NCBI GenBank assembly: GCA_037962975.1 | Contig: CM075675.1 | Span: 102,663,718-102,727,717 of the forward strand | Direction of reading: 5' to 3' | From: Clitoria ternatea | Lineage: Eukaryota > Streptophyta > Magnoliopsida > Fabales > Fabaceae | DNA length: 64,000 nucleotides | Part shown: piece by piece, positions 36,868-48,262 of the stretch | Numbering within the stretch: the first letter of the stretch is position 1 | How the letters are laid out: the number at the start of each line of letters is the position of its first letter | The notes under the pieces: generated by a model | What the model was told of the DNA's origin: nothing | What the model saw: the letters and a program-made list of their open reading frames with translations, nothing else | Database searches by the model: none | Position numbers and translations under genes: made by a program

Positions 36868-36896
36868 AGGGGGGGGGGGGGGGGGAGGGGGAGGGT
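36868..36896 (+). promoter_or_regulatory. G-rich polypurine tract before the copia 3' LTR
   Basis: A run of G interrupted by single A residues (36869-36895) stands directly before the 3' LTR, where plus-strand priming starts in LTR retrotransposons. Its length suggests slippage expansion; assembled length may be unreliable. Confidence 0.6.
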
Positions 36897-37117
36897 AAGA
36901 GACTCTGTAACAAACTCTAAGCAACAGACTCTAACATACTTTAAGCTAGCCATAGTTACTTAACTGAACCTAAGTTTAACCATTTTTTGTAACTATTTCC
37001 CCTATTATTTCTCTTGTATATAAACACATTACTATCCATAATTAAATGAATGAATTAGTTTTGTTCTCCTTTTCGATGTAAGTTCTTGTTCATTTTTTTC
37101 CATGAGTGTTATTTTCA
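36894..37117 (+). repeat. 3' LTR of the copia element
   Basis: It aligns with the 5' LTR from 'gactctgtaacaaactctaag' to 'gagtgttattttca', without the microsatellite. It is diverged and shorter. Confidence 0.7.
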
Positions 37118-38419
37118 TTTGATTGGATAATTATGTTTATATTGTGTGGATAGAGGAGTTGGTCTTAGTACACGGGGCCAGAAATTTTCTTGGGGAAGTT
37201 TATACTTAGCATCTTCAACATATTTTTCTGAGTCAGTTTTCGAGGTTAATGTTGCAGAAGCTTAATTTGTGTTTAAGATGGGATATTTCATTGACAATGA
37301 TTTACGTTTTTTCCATGTAATTTTTTAAACTAATCGCCTCAATCTTTTGCATGCTTGGAAAGCAAAATATAAGATTCTATCGGAGGTTCATATGATTCTC
37401 TAAGAAGTTGTCAATGATTTTTTAGCTTTCTCGTTAGTTCATATTATATATAACAGGATCATGTAATATTTTTAACCACTTATTTGGTTGAGCTTGCTTT
37501 TATTCACAAAAAGAAACTTTTCTAACAAATTTCATATCAATATCAAACACTAAAAAATAAAAACCTTCTCACAAACCAAATTTCATATTATTTTCACATT
37601 AATTTGTGACTAAACTTTAACTAGGATTATTTTCAATTATAGGATTAATCTTGTAGGTAATATGAAAACATAAGTTAAGGCTGACTATTTCTTTTATAAA
37701 AAGATCTGAGGTAAAAATCTATTGAAAAACTAACTTTCTCCAATAATACATTGATTATATACAGCGGACGTAGATTATGATTTCAGACATATTTTACTTA
37801 CAATACAAGAGATGTAATATTCTGTTCAAATGCTCAATTTTATCTTTGAAAATATTAATTATAGAAAGTATACGTGTTAATAAATATAATATTATTATTT
37901 TTTATTTTTTAAATCCTTATTAATTTATATATTTGTCAAACATTTATTAAATAAGATCATAAATGATGTTGTGGTCAAGTATAATATTTTCTCTTAAAGC
38001 AACTCTAGTTTAAACTTTAAAGCAAACAAGCACATAACCATTATTGGCCTCCTTAGGCATTATTGACACGTTTTCCAGGTTGTTAACCGATGTGCTCTAG
38101 CAAATCTATCAACATCTCATTGACTCTAGTCAGGAAATTAGGATTTGTTGGTGTCACAAGATGTTTTGTATGGAGCGTCTTTGTATAAAGGGTACCATTC
38201 TGATGTGTTGTCTAGGCCGGTATGAGGCCTTGATCAACATCTTTTGTATCACTGTGTTGTATCATTTTAATACCAATTTACCATGTTAATTAAATTAACA
38301 TGTTTAAATTAAACTAGAAATTGATATGATGTGATTAATATTACATTAGGACTTCTTTTATACAAATTATAATCAATTAAGGACTAATATGATAAACTTT
38401 TTAAAACATAGCCTAAGAA

Positions 38420-38640
38420 TCAATTTGATGTATTTTATTATTGAAAGTGTGAAATGTTTACATCAACATAAAACATGATTAAGTGGTTGCCATGTGACAA
38501 TTTTTATAACACTTAATATATCACATGACATTTTAACTGACGTTATCTAACAACTGTTAATAATAAAGACCAACCTGATACATATTTTACATATGTTAAG
38601 AATTATAACATTATTTTAATAATTTAAGAACTAACTAGAT
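38420..38640. repeat. Dispersed repeat copy 2
   Basis: It aligns with 4640-4782 plus 5314-5400 ('aatttgatgtatttta', 'cacttaatatatcacatgaca', 'atctaacaactgttaataataa'). It lacks the hAT-like insertion and so shows the uninterrupted state. Confidence 0.6.
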
Positions 38641-40029
38641 TTATCACATATATGTTATAAATTTTTATTCTTTAAAAAATTATAATACACGTATGAAAAG
38701 AATAGAAATGATATACTAGTTATAGATTGAGGACCTTTCACATTTAATTATACATGCAATGTGCAAGTAGTATTTATATCTTATCAGTTAGCGGCAAATA
38801 CTTATCTTGATAGCACTTTTTATTTGTTTATTGCCAATTATGGGTACGGTTTAGTTTCTTTGTATGTTGACTATAATTATGGTTTAGGTAAGGATGAAGA
38901 TAATGAATAAATAATAGTAATGAATACATGGTTCATTTGTGAGTTCTATCTTAAAGCAGAGTTCATTATGGATGGCAGGGATCAAAATCAAAACTAGTTC
39001 ATCCCACCAAAGTGCGCATAATGTGGCTTTTGAGTAGTTGGTTGACACATGAGATACTAAGTAACAAAATCTTACAACTATAATTCATCACATCATTAAT
39101 TTATTATAATATAAAAGCAAGTTTTCAAAGCCAACTTATAATAAAATATGAATTAAACTAGTCTAATAATTAAAGCATGTCATAATATCATGATAATTAT
39201 AAATGTGAAAAATTGAAAAAAAAATAAATACTTATAGATAAATTAATTATTTAAATAGTCAATATTTTTTATTCGTATTGTAAACTGTATAAATTTTATT
39301 ACAATGAAATTAATCGATAAAATATCAAATAATCATTAAATAAAATAATAAACTTTATGAAAATTTTATACTCAATTGTTGGATCAACAAAACTCATTTT
39401 ATAATTCATGTTTTGTTGTTAATTATGTAAAGTAGGGTACTCTTGAAGTCAAATTTATGCATCACTTTCATCAATCAAGTCTTTGCCATTTTGAAAGAAA
39501 AAAAGATTATTAGAACATACATTTTTTAAAGGTAATTATTAGTACATACCTAATGAGTGCTTAAAATAATTAAATACTTTTAGATCACTGTCAAAGTTCT
39601 TGAAACACGCATGTGTATCAAATACCTATAGATTACTTCTCTATTTCTTCTCTTTGTTGCGCAAAAAAAAAAAAAACATTGTCTATAAGTATTCTGAGGA
39701 GAAACTAGACAGGGTACTTATTCTCAAATGATGTAAATAAGTCTTTGGTCCTTATTTTTTATATTTATTCTTCTTTGATTTTAGTCCATAAGATAATGAA
39801 TATGATATATTATTTTATAAATCCTTATACTACTTCAACAAGTAATAAATAAAAAATAAATAAGAAATACATTATCTTGAAAACATAAAAAACATTTAAT
39901 TCTTTCTTGAATTAGTAAGTAAGAGGATTTGTAGAAGGATGATATAGAAGATATAGTATTTCTATAAGATAATTTTATGTCTTGGAATCGTCTTTGTCCA
40001 TCTATTAAATACACATGTGATAAACTAAA

Positions 40030-41135
40030 TGCATTGTTAGTATTGCATGTCACATGTCACGTCAAATTTTGTTCACTTTCTTTCTTTTATCTTCCTATTA
40101 CCCTCCCCTCTTTATCACTCTTTTCTTTCTCCATCTTTCCTCTCACCATTGTGAACCACCTCGGGGGTCCAATGCAGTAACATGATCTTGTTCCTCCCTT
40201 GACTTCTCAAGCATCGTATCATGGATAAACACAAAATTCTTAAACTTCATTTTCTTCTTCCATAGGGGAATAACCTTCACTCTCAAACTTCCAAAGGCTC
40301 TGTCAATCCTTTGTAGAGATCAAATATAATTTATGCTTCAAATATGTCAATCTCTCTTCAATCCTTCCTCCTATAATCCATTCTCTTATTAGTTGCTACC
40401 TAAGCAACATTACCTTATTTGTCATCCTCATCATATTTTGCAAAATCCAATATTTCCAAGCCATTCCTTTCAAACCTGTGTTAAACTTTTGATACTCGTT
40501 ATATCTTTATCTTTTCCTTCATCATCTTCCTTATCCTTGCTTCCCTTATTTCTCACTCGGTTGGTGGTGACGTCGATGGTGATAGAAGATTTGTTGGGGT
40601 TGGCATATTTAGTATCAATAATGGAATAAGTGGTGAATCTGATGGTTCCACGGCCTAGTCTTGCGACATAATTTGGGCTTAGAATTAACGGAATAAAAGA
40701 AAGTTTTAGAGTCGTCAGGCTTAGTGTCGTTGAAAAAAGGGGTGCGAAGGGTTAGAGTTGAATAAAGATCCACGTTGAGGTGGGAAATAAGGAACAAATC
40801 AATTTCATTGGATGCAAATAATTGTCTACTTTGGGAAAGAAAATAAGCGTTGGTGAGATATAAGGGTGCTTAGGTTTGAATGGATGACGAGTTAGATAAG
40901 ATAATGAGATGTGGTGTTTGGGTTTATGTCCAATTCTAGGATTTTATGAGTTGGTGAAATGATGAACATTGTGGTTATTTCTATGGTATGGTTTAGGAAA
41001 TTGGAAACGAAACAAAAATGAAGAATAAATAAAAAAGAGAAGAAAGAAAGAGGGGAAAAGTGAGAAGAAAGAGAAAGTGAACATAAATACAACATGGTGT
41101 CATATTGTCAATAAGTACAATATTGACATGACATT
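40030..41135. mobile_element. Possible inverted-repeat (fold-back or MULE-like) element
   Basis: The left side 'attgttagtattgcatgtcacatgtca...tgttcactttctttc' and the reverse complement of the right side 'attaacaatgtcatgtcaatattg...tgttcactttctctttc' are similar with gaps, and both continue into CT-rich sequence. The interior has no recognisable protein. The borders are approximate. Confidence 0.35.
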
Positions 41136-41613
41136 GTTAATTTATCATTCACAAATCAAATTTCATCACTATTGAGTTGCAAAGTCTTAAAAATATCTCA
41201 AATTCTTCTTTAATAAGTACGTTGAGAAACTCAAAACTAATTTATTTTAATTTGACCTTAGCTTGGGAACCACTTTAAATCATTGACCAAGATACTTGAA
41301 AATTAGTGTATGAAAAGATCAATAATATTTTCAAATATCTTAAAACTCAATTTCTATAATTTCAAAAATTTAAACAAATTATTACTACTAAATATCTCAA
41401 ACTTTGTATTATAAAACGATTTCTTTTATCAAAAGAATGACTAAAGTTCATCTTAAAACAATTCAATTTAAATAATTGTTTTTGACAACTAAAAGGACTT
41501 TTTGATAAAACTCTTATTCTTAAATAATAATAATTTTACATAAATCTAAATAAGTATTAAATTATAAATATTAAAAAACAAGGAGGAAAATAATTCCTCA
41601 AAAGGAATATAAC

Positions 41614-42509
41614 TGAACTGTTCTTTACAGGGGGTGTAGAAGTATGCTTGTAGAACAACTCAAAATATACATATAAATGTGTTCTTGATACAAAGCAATA
41701 TGCGTATAAATGTAAATACAGAAAGTCTTTGTATGCTGAGGCGGAGTGCAATATACTTTGGGGCGGTGTCACAGTCCGCCTGACGGGATCTATGTTGCCT
41801 TGACCCGATTGGGGGTGGTACCTGCAATCGTTCTCCGACGCTCAAGTCAGTATTTTAGAATACTTAGAGACTTAGAAAGACAATCAGAGAGAATTATGCA
41901 AGTAAGAGAGTGTAAGGTTCAGAGAATGGAAAAAAGATCCCTTATACCTTTTCGAGAGAGGTTTATATACCTGTTACTGGTGCTGCATTATTGGTAGGAC
42001 CCGCTCCTTGTCTTCAGGCATAATGCTGAAAAGGTAGTGGGTCCCTGCGCCGTTTACATGCAACATTATTGTAGTAGGTATCACAACTTGTCTGGAAAGC
42101 GTTAGTGCTTTAATATTTTATTGTTATTTCCCTTTATGCGTGACAGCGTGATTCCCATTATTAACCTCTCAAGACAGAGTCAATCTCGTGCCGGGGTTGT
42201 GAGTATGGGCTCGCTACGCAGTAGGGGAAATTCGGCATTCCGCCAATATTGAGTCTATGGCTTGGCGGAGTAACAACTTTGGCGGGGTTACATTCCTTGG
42301 CGGAGTAACATGCCTGGACGGAGTTACATTCCTTGGCGGGGTAACGTGCGTGGGCGGCGTTATGAGCCTTTGCGGCGTTACTTACCCTGGCGGTGTGCAC
42401 TCCGTATATTATTTGTAGTGTATTTGAAGAGTACTTCTCTTTATTCAAAATGCTGATCTGGCAAGGCATTAAAGCCATGCTCTTGGGGGCCGGTGTTAGG
42501 ACCGGATCA
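41614..42509 (-). repeat. 3' LTR of element E
   Basis: 896 bp. Read on the minus strand it begins TGATCCGGTCC and ends CAGTTCA. It has TATATAAA (41969-41962), TTGAGCGTCGGAGAA (41845-41831) and the 18-bp repeats listed next. Confidence 0.95.
42262..42404. repeat. Eight 18-bp repeats in the LTR of element E
   Basis: The unit on the + strand is of the form (t/c)TGGCGG(a/g)GT(a/t)AC(a/g)T(t/g)CC. Each copy keeps the GCGG or GACGG core. They lie in the U3 part, upstream of the TATA box, so they could be enhancer-like binding sites (inference). The same array is in the other LTR (54704-54846). Confidence 0.8.
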
Positions 42510-42527
42510 TATGCCCCCTAGCTTGTT
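42510..42527 (-). promoter_or_regulatory. Polypurine-like tract of element E
   Basis: Minus-strand CAAGCTAGGGGGCATA stands directly before the 3' LTR and matches the tract of element C. Confidence 0.7.
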
Positions 42528-43025
42528 ATAGTGACTGGCGGAGTCACTTTAATAAGCTACAACACTTAAGTTTAGCTTTTGTAGGCATGGGTTTAGGCGG
42601 TATTTGCTAGTCCAGGTTTTGTGGACAAGTGCTTTCGTGTATTTATTAGCTGTCATCACTTGACACGCCTGTCATTAATGCGCCTCGAAACCACGTTTTT
42701 TGTTCTTCAGTCTCCTATTGCCACGTATGCCCTCGTAACGGTTGCCATTCCAATGATGGGACATAAATGCGCGTGATGGCAATTGAGAACCGTTTTCGAG
42801 GTTATTACCATGGGCCTTGGATTTTGAAAACGTGGCCCATGAAATATCTGCCCTTAGATATATCTATTGGTTTCAACAAAAAAAAAAAAGGAACCGTCAG
42901 TGGGGCAAATCCAACGGTTGTAAACGCATACTTTAATTTTAGAACCGTTGATGAGATTTATCTAACGGCTGCAAACACATCTTCGAGATTCCTGATGATT
43001 CGCTTATTTCCCCCCAAGCCATGCC

Positions 43026-43033
43026 TATAAATA
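43026..43033 (+). promoter_or_regulatory. TATA box of the antisense gene, element E
   Basis: TATAAATA in the context 'ccatgcctataaataggtaaac', about 210 bp before the ATG at 43245. It matches the boxes of A (3317-3310) and C (21518-21511). Confidence 0.65.
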
Positions 43034-43244
43034 GGTAAACTTTCAGAAGGGGAATGTTTTGCTTCATCTCTCACTTCGCATTTATTTGCTGAAAGCGTTT
43101 TTGCTACTCTCTTGCGAGTTTATTGGTGTTTGGAGTTCTTCTATCTTTCAGAAGCTTAAGGTATTTGCTTCTTCCTCTTCTTTGCTTCTTCATTTCCGTT
43201 GGGTTAGTTTTAGTTTTCCTTTTTGTGTGTTCGTAAAAAGGAAG

Positions 43245-45907
43245 ATGAGAGGAAAGAGGTCACAGTCTCATTCTAGGATTTCTGTTCGTCCCATGTTTTC
43301 TGATATTGAGAGTGAAGATGAGGCGTTTTATACTGGGAGGGACTCGACGTTTTACAGCAGTGTGGAGTATTTTAGTAATGCTGTACATTCGTTTGTGTCA
43401 GGAGGTGTTTTCCATACCCAAGTGTTGACAATGGCAGAGTGTCAAAACGTTGTGTTGCATGGACTGGATTGGGAGAAGACGCTCGAGATTGATCCTTATT
43501 GTTGGGTTGAGGAGGATGTTAAGGGTGCTTCCTCTCGCCATGCAACAACTAGCGGCGGTGTAGTGGAGCTATCTGTGCCTATCTGGAAAAGTGAACGGTA
43601 TGAAGATAGGTTCATTGTTTCCTCTCCTAAAACATTTGAAAGGATTTGCCATCGTCCTCACAATAATCGTACAATATATATGTACGATATTTTGTTCACT
43701 CAGCTGGGAGTGCGTTTCCCCTTGAACAAATTCCAGATGGGCGTGCTGAGGTTCTTGGATTGTGCCCCTTCTCAGCTGCACCCAAATGGTTGGGGAATAG
43801 TTCGAAGCTTTGAGGTGATGGCGGAGCATCTGGAGTTTACGCCTACTGTGGCGTTGTTCTTTTCTTTCTGCCGTATCATGAGGAGGGTGAACGTAAAAAC
43901 AGGCGGTATGGGCCTTGTTACTCTTCGGGCGGAGCCGAAGATTTTAAACTTCAAGTCGTTTGCAGACTCCGCCAAAGAAGGCGGACTCCACTTCAGAAAA
44001 AGTTTTGTAAAGGTTTCTGTGAAGGAGGGGGAGTCCGTCTTCTGGCGGAATAAGGAGGGAATTGATCGATTCCCAGTCGCGTGGACGCATGAGCACTTTC
44101 TCTTAACCAAGCGAGCGTATGAAGTTGAAGAGGGTGCTCTGTCGGCGGCGTCTGTGGAAGTACTCCGGACGTTGAAGGAGTACAACTCTGTCCATAAGCT
44201 GATCCTTTGTCGAAGGCTGCTTGGGCGGGATGCTCAGGGATACTTGAGTAATATTACTAACAATCGTAATGTTGATTGAGTATTGCTGCTATCTTGCATC
44301 TTCTAATCATATTCTCGTTTTGTTATTTCGCAGGAGAAATCGCTGAGTTCCCTGGGATGGAGCGCATCAAACGGATCCGAATGAGCCGCAGGGAAATTAA
44401 CGCGGAGAACAATGTGCAGCCCAGGCGGAGTCTGACTGCTGCTCTCACAAAGACCCTTCCTTTCCCTGCCTCCACCAACATAGTAAATTTTGAAGGTGGT
44501 GCAGGATCTTCAGCAGCTACTGTTGAAAGGCGTTCTAAAAAACGCCAAGAACCAGAAGCTGCTGCAGAAGAAGAAGAGGAAATAGACCTCCAGCCCTTGC
44601 AAAGAAGGAGGGCCAAAAGCAAGAAGAGGGTTGAGGAAGGAGCATCAATTGATGCTGCTATTGATTTGGAGGAGACTCCGGAAGTACCTGTTGCGGGTAC
44701 TTCTGCTGCTATGGGCGGAGTTGAAGGCATCCCCGAAGAAGATGTCGAGGGGGAGCAAGCGGAGGGATTCCAAGCCTCTTCTGACCAAGATACGGGGGAT
44801 GAGGCAGGGAGAGTTCAAGTTTCCCCAGTCCGCCCGTCTGAGGATCCCGCCCTGAGCTTGACCACTCGAGGGACAGCCGTTTTTCCCATTGATGTGCCAG
44901 GGGAATCATCCAGGCGGTTTGTCTCTTTGCCTGAGGCGGGGTCTCGCTTGAATCCCTTTCTGTACTTTACAAATACGGGATCCCGCCAGTCAGAGAGGCG
45001 TGATCCAGAATTCATTCTCCGCCCCAACATCGACTTTGAGGAGATTCCGAAGGCTGCTGCAGCTGCGAGGTGGCACCTTGCTGAGTTAGATGGTTTCTTG
45101 GCCTCTGTCCCCCGGATAGCTGACGTTGCTGCTGAGGCGAACATGTTTCAGGTGTCTTACCATGAGTCTGTGGAAAAGATTCGTAGCTTGGAACATGACA
45201 ATGAGAAGCTGTCCGAGGTGATCAAGGCCAAGGACAAGCATCTTGATACCGCCGACTCCGACATCAAGAAATTGACGGAGGAGTTGGCCAAGGTGAAGGC
45301 TGAGAAGGTCCTGCTGGAACAACAGAATAAAAAGCTAGGCGAGGTGGTGAGCGGACTTTCCCAGGTCAAGGCTGATAATGTTCTGCTGAAGCAACAAGTT
45401 TCAAATTTAGATCAGCAGAACCAACTTTTGGGCGGAGACATGAGCATTCTTCAGCAGAGGCTGGTCTCCATAGAAATAAATAAAGCCATAGCTGAAGATG
45501 CCTGGGCGGCAGAGTTGGGCGAAGCAGCAACCGCATATGGAAATCTTGAAGTGCGGGTTCAAGAGTTGGAAGCTGAGAAGACTGCCTTAGATGCCACCAG
45601 TGAGAGGCTTGACAAGGAATTACAATCTGCCTTGGATGCAGCTGAGGCAGCGATTGATGATGCTTTCAGCATGACTGTTCGCCAACTCCGCTATCGCAAC
45701 CCAGGTGTTGCTCTCTCCACCACAGGCATTCATCCCTATTACGAATTCATCAATGGAGAATTGATGGTGCCTGTGCAAGGGGGTCACATGCCTGCGCCCA
45801 ATGATGAATATGTTTTGGCGGACTTGCCTCCTTCCCAAAGTTTGACCAGGCTAGGAGAAGGTCAGCTCACCTCCACTCAGCAAGAAGGGAAGCCGTCTGA
45901 CCCTTGA
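43245..45907 (+). CDS. Antisense two-exon gene of element E, PF04195-like protein, 858 aa
   Basis: Exon 1 is 43245-44247 and exon 2 is 44334-45907. The spliced length is exactly 859 codons including the stop. I chose the ATG at 43245 because the MRGKRS start matches MRPRAG of element C. An upstream in-frame ATG at 43059 would add a hydrophobic leader without a counterpart. Residues about 25-330 hold the conserved globular region: WVEEDV, ICHRPHNNRTIYMYD, LGVRFPLNKFQMGVLRFLD, LHPNGWGIVRSFEV, FWRNKEGI, WTHEHFLL. Exon 2 has basic KKR clusters, an acidic run (EEEEE), a long coiled coil (about residues 610-790) and the conserved RQLRYRNPGV block. The coiled coil suggests oligomerisation and the basic clusters nuclear entry (inference). 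It shares its organisation with 18673-21341. Confidence 0.85.
44248..44333 (+). other. Intron of the antisense gene, element E
   Basis: 86 nt with donor GTAATA, a branch-like TTCTAAT (44301-44307) and acceptor TTATTTCGCAG. It has the same phase and the same flanking residues (YL before, xEI or QI after) as in element C. Without splicing, exon 1 would end at a stop at 44277. Confidence 0.82.
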
Positions 45908-46025
45908 AGATCAGCTTCTCAGTCTCCTCCTCAGTCTCTTTGCAAGTTTTGTTTTTATTAGTATTTTAATGATATCGCCTTGTTCCAGGATAGGCTCTGG
46001 ATTTTTATTAATATTGGCAATATTC

Positions 46026-46031
46026 AATAAA
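46026..46031 (+). terminator. AATAAA signal after the antisense gene of element E
   Basis: AATAAA lies about 120 bp after the stop at 45907, in the context 'attcaataaaacat'. Confidence 0.5.
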
Positions 46032-46194
46032 ACATATTTCCTGCAAATGTATACTTGTTCATAGAAGTAATGTTTAAGTCCGTTGTATTTATGCCTTGTA
46101 AAATGATATTGAGAAGGCGGAATATTACTCCGTTAAGCCATAGGCTCAACACAGGTGGAATATTCATTTGAGGACTTAATGAAATATGACTAAG

Positions 46195-47420
46195 TACAAC
46201 GAGGCGGAATAGCCTTTTTGAGAATTTAACTGAAGTAATTTCAATAATGAGGCGTAGTAACCTCGTGGGAATTTCATTGAAATGATTTTAATAGTGAGGC
46301 GTAGTAGCCTCTTAGGAATTTAAAAGGAATTAGATTCCGTAAGAAGGCGGAGTGGCCTCTTAGGAATTTCAATGAGGTTGGATTCCGTAAGAAGGCGGAG
46401 TCGCCTCTTAGGAATTTCAACGAATTTGGATTCCGTAAGAAGGCGGAGTGGCCTCTTAGGAATTTAAAAGGAATTGGATTCCGTAAGAAGGCGGAGTGGC
46501 CTCTTAGGAATTTCAATGAATTAGATTCCGTAAGAAGGCGGAGTGGCCTCTTAGGAATTTAAAAGGAATTGGATTCCGTAAGAAGGCGGAGTGGCCTTTT
46601 AGGAATTTCAATGAGGTTGGATTCCGTAAGAAGGCGGAGTCGCCTCTTAGGAATTTCAACGAATTTGGATTCCGTAAGAAGGCGGAGTGGCCTCTTAGGA
46701 ATTTAAAAGGAATTGGATTCCGTAAGAAGGCGGAGTGGCCTCTTAGGAATTTCAATGAATTGGATTCCGTAAGAAGGCGGAGTGGCCTCTTAGGAATTTA
46801 AAAGGAATTGGATTCCGTAAGAAGGCGGAGTGGCCTCTTAGGAATTTCAATGAGGTTGGATTCCGTAAGAAAACGGAGTCGCCTCTTAGGAATTTCAATG
46901 AGATTGGATTCCGTAAGGAGGCGGTGTGGCCTCTTAGGAATTTCAATGAATTGGATTCCGTAAGAAGGCGGAGTGGCCTCTTAGGAATTTAAAAGGAATT
47001 GGATTCCGTAAGAAGGCGGAGTGGCCTCTTAGGAATTTCAATGAGGTTGGATTCCGTAAGAAGGCGGAGTCGCCTCTTAGGAATTTCAACGAATTTGGAT
47101 TCCGTAAGAAGGCGGAGTGGCCTCTTAGGAATTTAAAAGGAATTGGATTCCGTAAGAAGGCGGAGTGGCCTCTTAGGAATTTCAATGAATTGGATTCCGT
47201 AAGAAGGCGGAGTGGCTTCTTAGGAATTTAAAAGGAATTGGATTCCGTAAGAAGGCGGAGTGGCCTCTTAGGAATTTCAATGAGGTTGGATTCCGTAAGA
47301 AGGCGGAGTCGCCTCTTAGGAATTTCAATGAGATTGGATTCCGTAAGGAGGCGGTGTGGCCTTTTAGGAATTTCCAAGGAATTGGATTCCGTAAGAAGGC
47401 GGAGTGGCCTCTTAGGAATT
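46195..47420. repeat. 48-bp tandem array with higher-order structure, about 25 units
   Basis: The unit reads GGAATTT, a variable 12-mer, GGATTCCGTAAGAAGGCGG, AGT(g/c)GCCTCTTA. Variants of the 12-mer alternate in a fixed order and give a 239-bp higher-order repeat (five units) at 46513-47185, with one 191-bp (four-unit) version. The minus strand stays open in each period and reads a 16-residue repeat (FLRGHSAFLRNPIPFK). It lies between pol and the antisense gene. I regard the frame as a by-product. Confidence 0.9.
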
Positions 47421-47608
47421 TTAATGAAGCACAATTTTACAAGTGTTGAACTTACTTGAACTTGTTGGGTAGTGCTTGAGTTTGTTGCTCATGTACTCCG
47501 TAAAACATTGGGAGTTAGGCAGAGTCAAGTTTTGGATGGAATGTTCATCCTTTTGCATTTTGATTGGAGTGCAACTCCTGATTGAATGAAAATCATCGAA
47601 GTGGGGAT

Positions 47609-48262
47609 TGCTATGGTACAGCATATAGCTGCGACACCAATTTATCCTGCAAGAAATTGGTTAAACCTTCGAGGCGGTATGGTGCAGCATATAGCTGTGA
47701 CACCAATTTATCCTGCAAGAAATTGGTTAAACCTTCGAGGCGGTATGGTGCAGCATATAGCTGTGACACCAATTCATCCTGCAAGAAATTGGTTAAACCT
47801 TCGAGGCGGTATGGTGCAGCATATAGCTGTGACACCAATTCATCCTGCAAGAAATTGGTTGGATTTTGGGGTTAGCGTGGTGCAGCATATAGCTGTGACA
47901 CCAGCTCTTCCCACAAGAAGCCTGCAGGACCTTGGGGGCGAATTAGTGCAGCATATAGCTATGACACTAGTTCTTTCCATAGGCGGCCTGTAGGACCTTA
48001 GGGTCGGTATGGTGCAGCATATAGCTGAGACACCAATCCTTTCCCCCCAAGGAGTTTTCTGTACCTTAGGGTCGGTATGGTGCAGCATATAGCTGAGACA
48101 CCAATCCTTTCCCCCCAAGGAGTTTTCTGTACCTTAGGGTCGGTATGGTGCAGCATATAGCTGAGACACCAATCCTTTCCCCCCAAGGAGTTTTCTGTAC
48201 CTTAGGGTCGGTATGGTGCAGCATATAGCTAAGACACCAATTCCCCAAGGAGTTTTTGTTGA
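47609..48262. repeat. 66-68-bp tandem array, about 10 units
   Basis: The unit starts GG(t/c)ATGGTGCAGCATATAG and ends near CCTT(c/a)GAGGC or CCTTAGGGTC. Two sub-types occupy the left (66 bp) and right (68 bp) parts, with diverged units between. The sequence is unrelated to the 48-bp array and to the 58-bp array of element C. Confidence 0.88.

Larger units (their letters stand above)
31493..37117 (+). mobile_element. Decayed Ty1/copia retrotransposon
   Basis: Similar LTR-like ends ('gactctaagc...ttacttaactgaacctaag...tatataaacacattactatcca') stand at 31493-31774 and about 36894-37117. Between them are gag, protease, integrase, reverse transcriptase (first half largely missing) and RNase H fragments in copia order (integrase before RT). 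Many stops and frameshifts are present. The gag is split by solo LTR D. No target duplication could be recognised. Confidence 0.85.
37118..41608. other. AT-rich spacer
   Basis: No gene recognised. It holds a second copy of the dispersed repeat (38420-38640) and a possible inverted-repeat element (40030-41135), listed separately. Confidence 0.55.

Noticed and set aside
41557..42478. Short ORFs inside the E LTRs (also 54026-54920)
   Set aside because: Non-coding LTR sequence; the repeated AKECN frame comes from the 18-bp repeats.
43059..43244. Upstream in-frame ATG for the antisense gene of E
   Set aside because: It would add a leader without similarity to element C, whose first ATG in this frame corresponds to 43245.
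44276..45907. Second antisense ORF of E as an independent gene starting at 44276
   Set aside because: The first codons lie inside the intron. The splice to exon 1 keeps frame and matches element C exactly.
46274..47434. Series of minus-strand ORFs of 64-80 codons with FLRGHSAFLRNP repeats
   Set aside because: They fall entirely in the 48-bp array and start and stop with its period. They have no promoter and are explained by the unit length being divisible by three.
46195..48262. Possible CRISPR-like array
   Set aside because: The repeats are contiguous tandem units without unique spacers, in a plant retrotransposon.
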